A stretch of 64,000 nt of DNA, taken from positions 124,001 to 188,000 of the forward strand of contig NZ_JANKZG010000004.1 of NCBI RefSeq assembly GCF_027568475.1. The letters are read 5' to 3'. A program made the translations under genes and the position numbers. Shown piece by piece: positions 37,977-46,709 of the stretch; positions within the stretch are counted from its first letter, which is position 1, and each line of letters starts with the position of its first letter. Source of the stretch: Acinetobacter sp. HY1485 (GTDB lineage Bacteria > Pseudomonadota > Gammaproteobacteria > Pseudomonadales > Moraxellaceae). Below the pieces are notes generated by a model. That model saw only the letters and a list, made by a program, of their open reading frames with translations. It was not told the DNA's origin and ran no database searches.

Positions 37977-40163
37977 TTAGTTAAGTTCTTGCGGATCAAC
38001 GTCTAACGTCAAGCGAATTTGTGGTGGTATTTGAAGACTTGCCCACCAATACTCTACATAATAATGCAATCGTGCCCGATCTGTAGCAAGTAGTACCATG
38101 TGAGCGTGAAAACGTCCTGCTTTGCGTTGCATCGGCGCAGGAATAGGTCCCCAAATTTCGATCTCATTTTGACTGTTGTGTCTGAGCTGTTCGGCAATGT
38201 GTGTTAAAAAATCTAAATTTTGCTCGGCTGTACGGGCTTCACATCGTAATAAAATGGTGTAGCGATAAGGGGGTAAGAGTGCACTTTTACGTTCTTGTAG
38301 GGTTTCTTTGGCAAAAGTGCGGTAGTCGTGATGCACAAGGGTATTAAAAATAGGATGCTCAGGGCGTAAAGTCTGTAAGTAAACATCGCCCTTTTGTTCA
38401 CCACGTCCTGCACGTCCCGAAACTTGTGTGATGAGCTGTGCTGTACGTTCGGGTGCTCTAAAATCGACACTCAGCAGACCCCCATCAATATCCAAAATGG
38501 CAACTAATGTTACATACGGAAAATGATGTCCTTTGGCAAGCATTTGTGTACCCAATAAAATAAGCGGTTGGCTTTGATGAATTTTATCTAGAATTTTTTG
38601 CCAACTGCCTACTTTAGATGTGCTGTCTCTATCTACACGAATCACATCATAATCGGGGAACAGTTCGTTAAGTCCATCTTCAACTTTTGCCGTCCCCATA
38701 CCAATAGGTTTTAACGTATTGTGTTTGCATTCGGGGCAATCGTCAGGCATACGTTGAATAAGACCACAATGATGGCAGTGCAAATGCGTATAAGGGTGCG
38801 TATGAATGGTAAAGTGAGCATCGCAGCGTGGGCAGTTAGCTTGCCAAGAACATGCCTCACACATTAAAACAGGGGCATAGCCTCTACGGTTTAAAAAAAT
38901 TAAAACTTGTTCGTTTTTACTCAGGCGATCTTTAATTTGATGGATAAGATGTTCACTTAACCCATGTTGTTTGGGTGCAACTTTTAAGTCTAATACATGC
39001 ACTTTAGGCAGTAAGGCATTGCCTGCACGTTGGTTCAGTTGCAGGTGTGTAATTTTGTGCTGATCAACCAGTGCAAGGCTATCAATACTAGGTGTAGCAG
39101 AGCCTAAAATAATAGGACATTTTGTGAGATATGCACGGTATAACGCAACATCACGGGCATGGTAACGAAAGCCTTCTTGTTGCTTAAACGATAAGTCATG
39201 TTCTTCATCTAAAATAATCAGCCCTAGATTGGGTAAAGGCGTATAGATTGCAGAACGTGTACCCAAAATAATAGAGGCTTTACCTGTTTGGGCATGTTGC
39301 CATGCTTGTAAGCGTTTGGTGTCATTTAAACCCGAATGAAGCACATCAATATGACAATGAAAACGTGATTGAAAACGTGAAATAGTTTGTGGTGTTAGCC
39401 CGATTTCAGGCACAAGAACCAAGACTTGTTTGCCCTGTTCAAGTACCTTTTGCATAACCTGCAAGTACACTTCTGTTTTGCCACTACCTGTCACGCCGTC
39501 TAATAAAAAAGCATGGTAGTGTTTGAGTTCTTTATTGATGTGGGTAATGGCAGTTTGTTGGTCTGGGTTGGGAGTTAGGGGCATTTCTGCCAATTTCATA
39601 GGTTCAGGTTTAAAATCTATTTGTTGTAAGTCAAATTCAATGATTTGCTTTTTTTCGAGGGCTTTGAGTGTGGCTGTTTCTATGCCACTCATGGTTAAAA
39701 TATTCTCGGGCGTACCTTGTGGTTTTAGTTTTAAGAGTTTGTAAGCATCTTGCTGTTTGAGTGAACGTTTAATTTTGTCCTGTGCATTGGGATCAGTTAT
39801 TTTCCAATTGCGAGCAAGCAAGTTGTATGGTTTGCCTTGTCTGAGCAGAGTAGGAAATGCACAGTGCATCACATCGCCCAATGGAAACAAATAATATTTT
39901 GATGACCATGTTAATAGTTTAAAAGTAATATCGTCAATTAAACTGTGTTCATCAAGAATATCTAAAATAGATTTAAGCTTAAAGCTAGACTCAAAAGGCG
40001 TGTCTTGTTTACCCATTACAATACCCACTAGACGTTGCCGTCCAAAAGGTACAAGTACACGCATACCCACACAAACTTGTGCATATTGGTGTGCCGTGAC
40101 TTCATAATCAAAGCAATCATAAAGCGGAACAGGTACGGCAACCTGCACACGAAGTGGGTTCAT
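37977..40163 (-). CDS. priA: Primosomal replication-restart helicase PriA
   Basis: SF2 3'-5' helicase that reloads the replisome at stalled forks, 728 aa (E. coli 732). The N-terminal DNA-binding domain starts LRVQVAVPVPLYDCFDYEV. The helicase part has Walker A LLDGVTGSGKTEVYLQ (~222-237), LIILDEEHDLSFKQQEG and GSATPSIDSL. The zinc-binding insertion (~440-490) has paired Cys in CEACSWQANCPRC and CHHCG...CPEC. Motif VI is TAQLITQVSGRAGRG. ATG 40163. Confidence 0.96.
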   Translation of the reverse strand: MNPLRVQVAVPVPLYDCFDYEVTAHQYAQVCVGMRVLVPFGRQRLVGIVMGKQDTPFESSFKLKSILDILDEHSLIDDITFKLLTWSSKYYLFPLGDVMHCAFPTLLRQGKPYNLLARNWKITDPNAQDKIKRSLKQQDAYKLLKLKPQGTPENILTMSGIETATLKALEKKQIIEFDLQQIDFKPEPMKLAEMPLTPNPDQQTAITHINKELKHYHAFLLDGVTGSGKTEVYLQVMQKVLEQGKQVLVLVPEIGLTPQTISRFQSRFHCHIDVLHSGLNDTKRLQAWQHAQTGKASIILGTRSAIYTPLPNLGLIILDEEHDLSFKQQEGFRYHARDVALYRAYLTKCPIILGSATPSIDSLALVDQHKITHLQLNQRAGNALLPKVHVLDLKVAPKQHGLSEHLIHQIKDRLSKNEQVLIFLNRRGYAPVLMCEACSWQANCPRCDAHFTIHTHPYTHLHCHHCGLIQRMPDDCPECKHNTLKPIGMGTAKVEDGLNELFPDYDVIRVDRDSTSKVGSWQKILDKIHQSQPLILLGTQMLAKGHHFPYVTLVAILDIDGGLLSVDFRAPERTAQLITQVSGRAGRGEQKGDVYLQTLRPEHPIFNTLVHHDYRTFAKETLQERKSALLPPYRYTILLRCEARTAEQNLDFLTHIAEQLRHNSQNEIEIWGPIPAPMQRKAGRFHAHMVLLATDRARLHYYVEYWWASLQIPPQIRLTLDVDPQELN

Positions 40164-40181
40164 AGCATATCCTTAAGTAGA

Positions 40182-40210
40182 AAAAAGGTTTTCATGTTGA
40201 AAACCTTTTT
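40182..40210 (-). terminator. lnt terminator
   Basis: AAAAAGGTTTTC (40182-40193) pairs with GAAAACCTTTTT (40199-40210), five-nt loop, directly after the lnt stop and just upstream of priA. The T run is present in both directions. Confidence 0.9.
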
Positions 40211-40214
40211 AATG

Positions 40215-41744
40215 TTAGCGTCTAGATTTAAAAGAAACATCTACTTTTTTAGGGCGATAGCGCAAGCCAAGCAAAAGCAGTAAGGCACTAAAAATTAAAA
40301 TAGGTGTATCGCCTAAACGGTTGTAAAGCGTTTGCCCTTCAAAGCTAGGAAGTTCTCCACGCAATACATACGGTTGGTCTAGTGGAGCTTGTTTAACAAT
40401 ATGCCCATTTTGATCAATAAATGCCGTGATGCCTGTATTGGTAGCACGGATAAACCAACGTCCATTTTCTTTGGCACGCATTTGTACCATTTGTAAATGT
40501 TGCCAAGGACCACTTGTGCCTGTAAACCATGCATCGTTAGAAACTGTGAGCATAAAGTCGCTGTTTTGGGCATTGATACGGGTAATATTTGGATAGGCAA
40601 CTTCATAACAAATGGCTGTACCTAAATCGTGCCCTTGTACATTAAGTGCCTTTTGCCCCGATGCACCTGCGGTTAAACCTGCATGTTCTTGTAGAGCAGG
40701 CACAACCCATTTTGCTAAGCCTGCAAAGGGTACATATTCGCCAAAGGGTACAAGACGTTGCTTGTTATATTGCCCTTGGGTGTGATGCCCTTCTGCAATA
40801 ACACTGTTATAAATTTCTTGAGCTAATTGGTTGTAATACGGTATGCCTGTAATCCACGCAGAACCATATGCATTTGCCGTTTGTGCTGTTTGCTCAATAA
40901 AAGGCTCAACGGCTGTTTGTGCCATTGGAATTGCAGATTCTGGCCAAACAATTAAGTCACGCCCCCATTCAGAAGCACTTAAGTTTTGGTAAATTTCTAA
41001 GGTTCTGTCTTGGTATTGCGTTAACCATTTAACATCTTGTGGTATGTTGCCTTGAACCAATGAAACAGAGAGAGGTTTTTGCTGACTTGGTTGCACAAAT
41101 TGTAAAAACGAAGCACCCCATGCACCCAATAACATAATGGTAATAGGTACAGCCCAAACAAAGCGTTTTTTAATGAGTTCTATTGCACCTGTAGCAATGG
41201 CAACTGCAATAAATGAGATACTGAGTACACCAAATAACGGTGCATAACCATCTAAAAAGCGTTCTGTAAATGCATAGCCAACAAACAACCACGGAAAACC
41301 TGTAAATAGCCATGTTCTGAGCCATTCAAAAACAATCCACAATGGGGCAAAGGTGAGCGGTGTTTCAGGGAAAAAGCGACGGTAAAGCCATGTTTGTACG
41401 GCTGTAAACAACCCCATAACACAGGACATCAAACCAATTAAAACCACACTAAGCCATGCACTGGTATCGCCGTAATAATGGATGGAGTGGTACAGCCAAA
41501 ACGCACCTGTAAACCAAGTGCCAATGCCATAACTCCAACCAATCATAAAGGCTTGCGGTGCAGTACGTTTGCTTAAACACATATACAATAAAGCAGGTGA
41601 CAGCAACGCTAACCACCAATAATAAAATGGCGCAAGACTTAAACTAAAGACACTCCCTGCACCCAATGCAATTAAGCATAACAGGGCACTAGGTAGTGGT
41701 TTTTTGGCTGTTTTAGGTTTATTAAAAGAAGCTCTTAGGCTCAT
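40215..41744 (-). CDS. lnt: Apolipoprotein N-acyltransferase
   Basis: Adds the third acyl chain to bacterial lipoproteins at the inner membrane. The ATG at 41744 overlaps the corC stop as ATGA and gives 509 aa (E. coli 512); the frame extends 21 codons further but only within corC. Several N-terminal helices are followed by a nitrilase-like periplasmic domain holding the triad: VWPESAIP (Glu), YNKQRLVPFGEYVP (Lys) and TAICYEVAYPN (Cys). A C-terminal helix (LIFSALLLLLGLRY) ends it. The corC-lnt order is conserved in gammaproteobacteria. Confidence 0.95.
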   Translation of the reverse strand: MSLRASFNKPKTAKKPLPSALLCLIALGAGSVFSLSLAPFYYWWLALLSPALLYMCLSKRTAPQAFMIGWSYGIGTWFTGAFWLYHSIHYYGDTSAWLSVVLIGLMSCVMGLFTAVQTWLYRRFFPETPLTFAPLWIVFEWLRTWLFTGFPWLFVGYAFTERFLDGYAPLFGVLSISFIAVAIATGAIELIKKRFVWAVPITIMLLGAWGASFLQFVQPSQQKPLSVSLVQGNIPQDVKWLTQYQDRTLEIYQNLSASEWGRDLIVWPESAIPMAQTAVEPFIEQTAQTANAYGSAWITGIPYYNQLAQEIYNSVIAEGHHTQGQYNKQRLVPFGEYVPFAGLAKWVVPALQEHAGLTAGASGQKALNVQGHDLGTAICYEVAYPNITRINAQNSDFMLTVSNDAWFTGTSGPWQHLQMVQMRAKENGRWFIRATNTGITAFIDQNGHIVKQAPLDQPYVLRGELPSFEGQTLYNRLGDTPILIFSALLLLLGLRYRPKKVDVSFKSRR

Positions 41745-42574
41745 TGACGTACAGCCCGAACTAAATGAATGGTTCGCGAATCTGCTTCTAAAATGGTAAA
41801 TGTCCAATTATCAAGCTCGATGGTTTGACCTTGTAAATCATTCACTAAACCAATTTTTTGTAAGAGTAATCCACCCACAGTTTCAACTTCATCATCTGAA
41901 AAGTTGGCATCAAGTACATCATTAAAATGCTCAATAGGGGTAAGCGCTTGTACTATCCAAGAGCCGTCATGTTTTGAGTCGGGCATAATAAATTGTTCTT
42001 CTTCATTATTTTTATCATGCTCGTCCTCAATCTCGCCCACAATTTCTTCTAAAATATCTTCTAACGTTACAAGACCTGATGTTGCGCCGTGCTCATCAAT
42101 CACAATCGCAATATGTGTTTGCGTATTTTTAAGCATACGCAACACTTGGTCAGACCGTGCGCTTTCTGGAATAAACAGCGGTTGACGCATGAGGGTATGA
42201 ATATCGACTTTGGCATGAGGTTCGCGCAAAAATGGCAGTAAATCTTTTGCAAGTAAAATACCCACCACGTTTTCGGGTTGATCTGCTGAAAAAACAGGGA
42301 AACGTGAATGCGCTGATTCTGTTAAAACATGCAAAATATCAAGTAATTGATCATCTTCTTGTAAGCTAATCATTGCAGTACGAGGGGTCATCACTTCTCG
42401 TACTTTTGTTGCAGGAAGGTCTAAAACGCCTTCTAACATTGCAACAGTGTCTGGTTCTAAAAAACGGCGTGAATCGTGAACTAATTTTAATAATTCATCT
42501 CGTGTTTCTGGTGCTGTGCCTAACCATTTTCTTAAGCCACGCATGCCCCACGATGAGCCAGATTCCTCGTGCAT
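41741..42574 (-). CDS. corC: CorC/HlyC-family CBS-domain protein
   Basis: A cytosolic CBS-pair protein with a C-terminal transporter-associated domain, no membrane region, like E. coli CorC/YbeX (292 aa). From ATG 42574, preceded by AGGAAGGA, it has 277 aa; an upstream ATG 42607 is less likely. It shows VREVMTPRTAM (first CBS), HSRFPVFS, AIVIDEHGATSGLVTLEDILEEIVGEIEDEHD (split) and the C-terminal ETVGGLLLQKIG. It is the first gene of corC-lnt. In E. coli it is linked to Mg2+ homeostasis and late ribosome maturation; the mechanism is unsettled. Confidence 0.9.
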   Translation of the reverse strand: MHEESGSSWGMRGLRKWLGTAPETRDELLKLVHDSRRFLEPDTVAMLEGVLDLPATKVREVMTPRTAMISLQEDDQLLDILHVLTESAHSRFPVFSADQPENVVGILLAKDLLPFLREPHAKVDIHTLMRQPLFIPESARSDQVLRMLKNTQTHIAIVIDEHGATSGLVTLEDILEEIVGEIEDEHDKNNEEEQFIMPDSKHDGSWIVQALTPIEHFNDVLDANFSDDEVETVGGLLLQKIGLVNDLQGQTIELDNWTFTILEADSRTIHLVRAVRQ

Positions 42575-42752
42575 GATCCTTCCTAAATAAGGTGTATGTG
42601 TTTGCAATAAGTGATCATCATACCGAAGAAAAAGCGCGTATGCATTAGTAAAACTGTATGAAAATTTTGAAAAAGTGATGTAATTTTAGCCAAGACAAGA
42701 CCTACAGACTTTCTATGTTAAAATTAGCGTTTTTGGTATAAGGCAAAGCGCT

Positions 42753-42989
42753 GTGTCTGTAGATGTAAAAGTTGAGTTAAATACACGTGGGTTATATTGT
42801 CCAGACCCAATTATGATGTTGCGTCAAGCAATCCGTAAAATTCAAAGTGGTGAAGTGGTCGAAGTATTTGCAACAGATCCATCTACCTCTTGGGATATTC
42901 CGCGTTTTTGTACGCATATGGGACATGAGCTTTTGCTTCAAGAAGAAACGGCATCCAAGGAATATCACTATTTGGTGAAAAAAGGTTAA
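42753..42989 (+). CDS. tusA: Sulfur-relay protein TusA
   Basis: Small persulfide carrier that receives sulfur from IscS and passes it to the TusBCD-TusE-MnmA relay for 2-thiouridine in tRNA wobble positions. The 78-aa protein has the family motif GLYCPDPIM (Cys at ~16 in the CPxP) and the hydrophobic beta strand VVEVFATDPSTSWDIPRFC. The start is GTG 42753. It is followed by the next gene after three bases, so it leads an operon with two genes not usually seen with tusA. Confidence 0.92.
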   Translation: MSVDVKVELNTRGLYCPDPIMMLRQAIRKIQSGEVVEVFATDPSTSWDIPRFCTHMGHELLLQEETASKEYHYLVKKG

Positions 42990-42992
42990 GTT

Positions 42993-43544
42993 ATGCCATG
43001 TTTTGAGGTGCATTTAACCTTTGATGTTCAGCCCCATCAGTATGTGTTATTTTTAAATGTATGTGATGTATTAGGTGCAAAGCCGTTAGAAATTGTATTG
43101 GCAACAGGGCAATACCCTAAACATATGATGATTTCTAAAACCCTGCAAGCAAACCATTTAGCCGATGTTTTAAATACAGCACAAGGTTGGGCAAATTATT
43201 TTACCAAAAATAATATGGCGTTATTGCGTACAAAAGTAGAAACACCAATAAATGATTTGTACACAGCGTTGTACTATGAATGGCATGGGCGTGTGTTATA
43301 TCAAGATGTACCTAAGTTGATTGCCTTATGTGAACGATACAATGTACATTTATCTAAAAATGCCCTTAAGCAACATAGTCAAACTCGATTTTTAACCCTG
43401 CGAGATACAGATAAAACGCAGTTTGAAATACGCCTAAAGAATTTTAAAGATATATTAGTGCAGCAAGAAAGAGAGCTTGAAAAACAACAGCACGAATGTT
43501 GTATTTATGATAATGGGATATGTTTAGATCAGGGATGGGCATAG
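42993..43544 (+). CDS. Unrecognised 183-aa protein, apparent tandem duplication
   Basis: I do not recognise a named family. The sequence seems to be two related halves: residues 1-90 begin CFEVHLTF and residues 91-183 begin YYEWHGRV, each followed by a leucine-rich helix containing Leu-x-x-(L)-Cys and then a basic/threonine segment (LLRTKVET; RFLTLRD). The C-terminus is a charged helix with many Gln and Glu, then a short stretch with three cysteines (169, 170, 177). It starts three bases after tusA and ends one base before the nucleotidyltransferase gene, so the three are almost certainly co-translated. No signal peptide or membrane segment. Confidence 0.75.
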   Translation: MPCFEVHLTFDVQPHQYVLFLNVCDVLGAKPLEIVLATGQYPKHMMISKTLQANHLADVLNTAQGWANYFTKNNMALLRTKVETPINDLYTALYYEWHGRVLYQDVPKLIALCERYNVHLSKNALKQHSQTRFLTLRDTDKTQFEIRLKNFKDILVQQERELEKQQHECCIYDNGICLDQGWA

Positions 43545-43545
43545 C

Positions 43546-44316
43546 ATGTTAAACCTATATGAAGCATTTTTGCGCCGTTGGGCAGTGAGTCATTATCGAC
43601 ATCGTTTTTTATTGAAGGGAAGTTTTTTAACACGTCAGTATTTTTATCAGCGTATTCCTAACGATTTAGATTTTGTATGTTTAAAACATTGTGAGTTAGA
43701 GCAAATTCAAAATACTGTATGTGCCTTTTTACAGACGGTGACAAAGATAGATTTATATGATGATATTGTATTTGAGGACATCAACCAAGATGATTTTTGG
43801 TGGAATCCTGAATATGAAATGGCAGATGATTTTCCGACAGTAAAATATTATATTAAGGCAAAGTTTAATAATAAACTTATCACCTTAGAGATTGATATTT
43901 CATTCAACTTAAATTTGATAGATGCGCCTGTTGCAATTAATTATAAACCGTATGAGGGCAAACCTTTTACCATTGAGCAAAGTGCATCTGTGGCATTGCA
44001 AGTGGCTTGGAAACTACATCAAACATTAGTTAATCCACGCCATAAAGATATTTTAGATTTAACTCACTTATTGCCTTATATTCAAACTCAACAACAGCGT
44101 GATATGATTTGGCAAACATTAGAAGATGAATGTTTAAGAGATAATATTGATCTAGATAAAAATAAATTATTGTTTTGTGAGGCTAAAAATGTTTTAGCTA
44201 AAACATGGAGTCAGGTGAATTTACCTACTCATCCATCTTATAAATTGCCTAAAAATTTTGATGTATTTTGGAGTAATTTTACTCAAGTCTTAAGGTTACT
44301 ACTTACAACGTCATAG
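43546..44316 (+). CDS. AbiEii/AbiGii-like nucleotidyltransferase
   Basis: A 256-aa protein with the DNA polymerase beta-like nucleotidyltransferase layout of the AbiEii/AbiGii (type IV toxin) family. The motif LLKGSFLTRQY (22-32) followed by IPNDLDFV (37-44) supplies the Gly-Ser loop and two Asp; LEIDISF (114-120) supplies the third acid. AWKLHQTLVNPRHKDILDL (154-172) is the family's C-terminal Lys/Asp pattern. It is 1 bp after the 183-aa gene. AbiEii-type toxins modify nucleotides or tRNA ends. The typical winged-helix AbiEi antitoxin is not visible next to it. Confidence 0.8.
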   Translation: MLNLYEAFLRRWAVSHYRHRFLLKGSFLTRQYFYQRIPNDLDFVCLKHCELEQIQNTVCAFLQTVTKIDLYDDIVFEDINQDDFWWNPEYEMADDFPTVKYYIKAKFNNKLITLEIDISFNLNLIDAPVAINYKPYEGKPFTIEQSASVALQVAWKLHQTLVNPRHKDILDLTHLLPYIQTQQQRDMIWQTLEDECLRDNIDLDKNKLLFCEAKNVLAKTWSQVNLPTHPSYKLPKNFDVFWSNFTQVLRLLLTTS

Positions 44317-44430
44317 GTAAATAATTTTTCACGTAAATCTAAGATATTATCTTTTTATGCTAATAGGCATCTATGCTCCTAATTTTGAAGTAACAAAATA
44401 TGTAATGGATAAAGATTTAGAATATAAAGT

Positions 44431-44454
44431 AAAAAACCCACGTTAATGTGGGTT
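44431..44454 (-). terminator. Terminator overlapping the AI-2E transporter stop
   Basis: AACCCAC (44435-44441) pairs with GTGGGTT (44448-44454). On the minus strand the stem is followed by TTTTTT. It includes part of the stop codon (44455-44453) of the minus-strand gene, an unusually compact arrangement. Confidence 0.85.
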
Positions 44455-45466
44455 ATTTGGTTTCCAACCATTCACGCCATGTAGCAAGTAAAATAGCAAG
44501 TACCACAGGACCAATAAACAAACCAACTAATCCAAAGCTTGCAATACCACCGAGTACACCAAACATAATAAGTAGAAATGGAATTTTAGTTGCGCCTGAA
44601 ATTACAAGTGGGCGAATAACATTGTCGGATGTACTTACTACACAAACACCCCATGCCATGACGCCAATAGCAGGTAAAACTTGCCCTTGTGAAAATAACC
44701 ACAGTGCCACGCCTGTATATGCCACAGGTGTACCAAACGGAATAATAGCAAGAACAAAAGTGACAAGCGTAAGTAGTACAGGGTTAGGTGCACCTGCAAA
44801 AAAGTAGCTCATACCCGCTAAAATAGCTTGGGCAAGTGCTGTTAACCCAAAGCCATACACCACTGCGCGCGTGGTATCTGAAATCGTTTGGATATAATGA
44901 TCTGCACGGTCTCCAATGATTTTTTGTAATGCCTGACGTCCTTGATTAAGTAAGGTATGCCCATCGCGGTAAAAGAAAAACAAAGAAAAAAGTGCTAAGA
45001 ATAATTTAACCAATTGACTACTAATTTCGGTAAAGACCAAACGCCCATAGCTCAGATGAGATTGAATCCAAACCGTAATTAAACGTGGATTTTGGTTAAT
45101 CTCTGCCATAATACGTTGTGCTTCTTCGCCAATAATTGGAAATTGATACACTTGCTGAGGTAATTGTAAGTTACCTGAAACTAACTGTTGTTGAAGCTCG
45201 GTAAATAAATGCCGTCCTTCGTGTTGAACTAAAATTGCACCTAAAATAAGTGGTAAACCAATCACACAGGTGATCAAACACAGCATGATTGAGGCACTGA
45301 GCATTTCTTTTTGCTGACAGCGTTGTTTAATCCATTGATAAATTGGAAAGGTCATATAGGCAATGATCATTGCCCAAACCACAGGAATAATAAAATATTT
45401 TAAGACATCAAAACTTAAAAAAATGAGTGTGGCAAATAGCCCAAACAGTAAAATGCGATGAAACAT
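44453..45466 (-). CDS. AI-2E family transporter (PerM/YdiK-like)
   Basis: A 337-aa polytopic membrane protein, about eight helices. The family pattern is seen in the N-terminal pair of helices, a long periplasmic region (~70-150) and the C-terminal block GLTALAQAILAGMSYFF, PNPVLLTLVTFVLAIIPFGTPV and SGATKIPFLLIMFGVLGG. Known members export AI-2 or act as Na+/H+ antiporters; the substrate is unclear here. Gene ends within its own terminator. Confidence 0.85.
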   Translation of the reverse strand: MFHRILLFGLFATLIFLSFDVLKYFIIPVVWAMIIAYMTFPIYQWIKQRCQQKEMLSASIMLCLITCVIGLPLILGAILVQHEGRHLFTELQQQLVSGNLQLPQQVYQFPIIGEEAQRIMAEINQNPRLITVWIQSHLSYGRLVFTEISSQLVKLFLALFSLFFFYRDGHTLLNQGRQALQKIIGDRADHYIQTISDTTRAVVYGFGLTALAQAILAGMSYFFAGAPNPVLLTLVTFVLAIIPFGTPVAYTGVALWLFSQGQVLPAIGVMAWGVCVVSTSDNVIRPLVISGATKIPFLLIMFGVLGGIASFGLVGLFIGPVVLAILLATWREWLETK

Positions 45467-45495
45467 CGTGAATCTCTATAATCGTTTTAGTTATC

Positions 45496-46131
45496 TTAGA
45501 ACCAAGGCTGATCATCTTCAATGATGGCATCTAAAATAGGTTGCCATTGGGGTTGCACATCTAAAAAGCGTTTTTGCTGTCCATCAAAAATACTCAAACC
45601 TTGCATGGCAAGCTGTCCATACATCACACGTTCTGAAATCCAAGTGGTTGCAGGTTGTTGCAACTTTTCAAAAAATTGCTGAATTTCGGATGGAATGGTG
45701 CGCTGGGTGCGCATACGGTTTGCGATAAGTAAAATATTCACTTTACCTTTACGAATACGTTTTACCTCTTTGATATGTTTTAAAAATCGTTTGGTACTAT
45801 CAATATCAAAATAAGAGGGTTGAAGCGGGGTAATAATGGTATGGCTTTGTGCAATCAAATCATGGGCATGTTTTGAAGTGAGCGCACCTGGCGCATCAAT
45901 AATGAGGTAATCCAAATTTTTAGGGATTTCTTGTTGATGTCGCCAATCGAGTGCTTGAATATGCGCAACATGTTTTGGGCGTGACTTTAGCCATTGTAGT
46001 GCAGATTTTTGCGGGTCGGCATCGGCAAGCGCAACGCGGTAATTTTTGTTTGCAAGGGCACTGGCAAGTGAGATCGCGGTCATGGTTTTACCACAACCGC
46101 CTTTTTGATTTGCAATTAAAATTGTTTTCAT
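45496..46131 (-). CDS. Orphan ParA-like ATPase
   Basis: A 211-aa deviant-Walker ParA/MinD-family ATPase: NQKGGCGKTMTAISLA (8-23) as the P-loop with signature lysine, LADADPQKSALQWL as the A' region, and DYLIIDAPGAL (~74-84) as Walker B. Typical partition ParA proteins sit beside ParB, which is not seen here. Such solitary versions, often called VirC1-like or CobQ/MinD, position other complexes. No partner can be named. It follows the AI-2E gene in reverse order, 29 bp away. Confidence 0.82.
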   Translation of the reverse strand: MKTILIANQKGGCGKTMTAISLASALANKNYRVALADADPQKSALQWLKSRPKHVAHIQALDWRHQQEIPKNLDYLIIDAPGALTSKHAHDLIAQSHTIITPLQPSYFDIDSTKRFLKHIKEVKRIRKGKVNILLIANRMRTQRTIPSEIQQFFEKLQQPATTWISERVMYGQLAMQGLSIFDGQQKRFLDVQPQWQPILDAIIEDDQPWF

Positions 46132-46247
46132 CCGTGATCAACTTTTATGCTTTTACATACTTTAACATTTATAGCTTAAATTTGTGACATGACAAAGTGG
46201 ATTAATCTTGATTTAATCGCCTGATTAAATGTGTGGAGTAAAGCTGA

Positions 46248-46709
46248 GTGTCTATTGGGCTTGCAATTATGATCGGCGTACTCATTGGTGGTATTTTTAC
46301 AGCTTTTGTGATGGCAAGTATTAAAGATGAAAAAACCAAAGCAGAATATGAAAAACAACTGTTAGAACTCAAAGCACAACATCGTATTGAATTAAATGAG
46401 GCGATGTCACGTAGTGTGAGTAGTAGCCGTGCCGTACTTAAAGGTAAAATTGCAGAGCAGTTTGCGCCTGTTTTCCCCCAATTTGATTATCTGCCATCAG
46501 ATTCTAAATTTTTAGGTGATCCGATTGATTACATCGTTTTTAATGGATATAGCCAATTTAGAGAGGGTGAGTTAGATGCCAAAGATATTGAAATTATCTT
46601 AATTGATATCAAAAGTGGTAATGCACGTCTAACTAAGGGACAGCAAGCGATTGCCCATGCGATTAAAAAAGGGCGTATTCGTTTTGAGACTATTCGAGTA
46701 GATTTTTAA
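46248..46709 (+). CDS. Membrane-anchored Holliday-junction-resolvase-like endonuclease fold protein
   Basis: A 153-aa protein with an N-terminal membrane helix (GLAIMIGVLIGGIFTAFVMA, 4-23), a coiled-coil segment (~30-60) and a C-terminal domain resembling the archaeal-type Holliday junction resolvase fold (family Endonuc_Holl). The key pattern is GDPIDYIVFNGY followed by IILIDIKSGNARLTKGQQAI (split), giving the Asp..Asp-x-Lys nuclease signature. The start is GTG with GGAG nine bases upstream. Membrane anchoring of such a nuclease is noteworthy; DNA cleavage is inferred from the fold only. Confidence 0.72.
   Translation: MSIGLAIMIGVLIGGIFTAFVMASIKDEKTKAEYEKQLLELKAQHRIELNEAMSRSVSSSRAVLKGKIAEQFAPVFPQFDYLPSDSKFLGDPIDYIVFNGYSQFREGELDAKDIEIILIDIKSGNARLTKGQQAIAHAIKKGRIRFETIRVDF

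Noticed and set aside
41745..41807. Longer lnt start at 41807
   Set aside because: It would extend 21 codons into corC; the ATGA overlap at 41744 fits the family length.
42993..44316. Canonical AbiE type IV toxin-antitoxin pair
   Set aside because: The upstream protein lacks a recognisable winged-helix AbiEi-like N-terminus; kept as AbiEii-like with an unknown partner.
45496..46131. Plasmid or integrated partition locus
   Set aside because: Only a ParA-like gene is present, with no ParB, rep, or centromere-like repeats.
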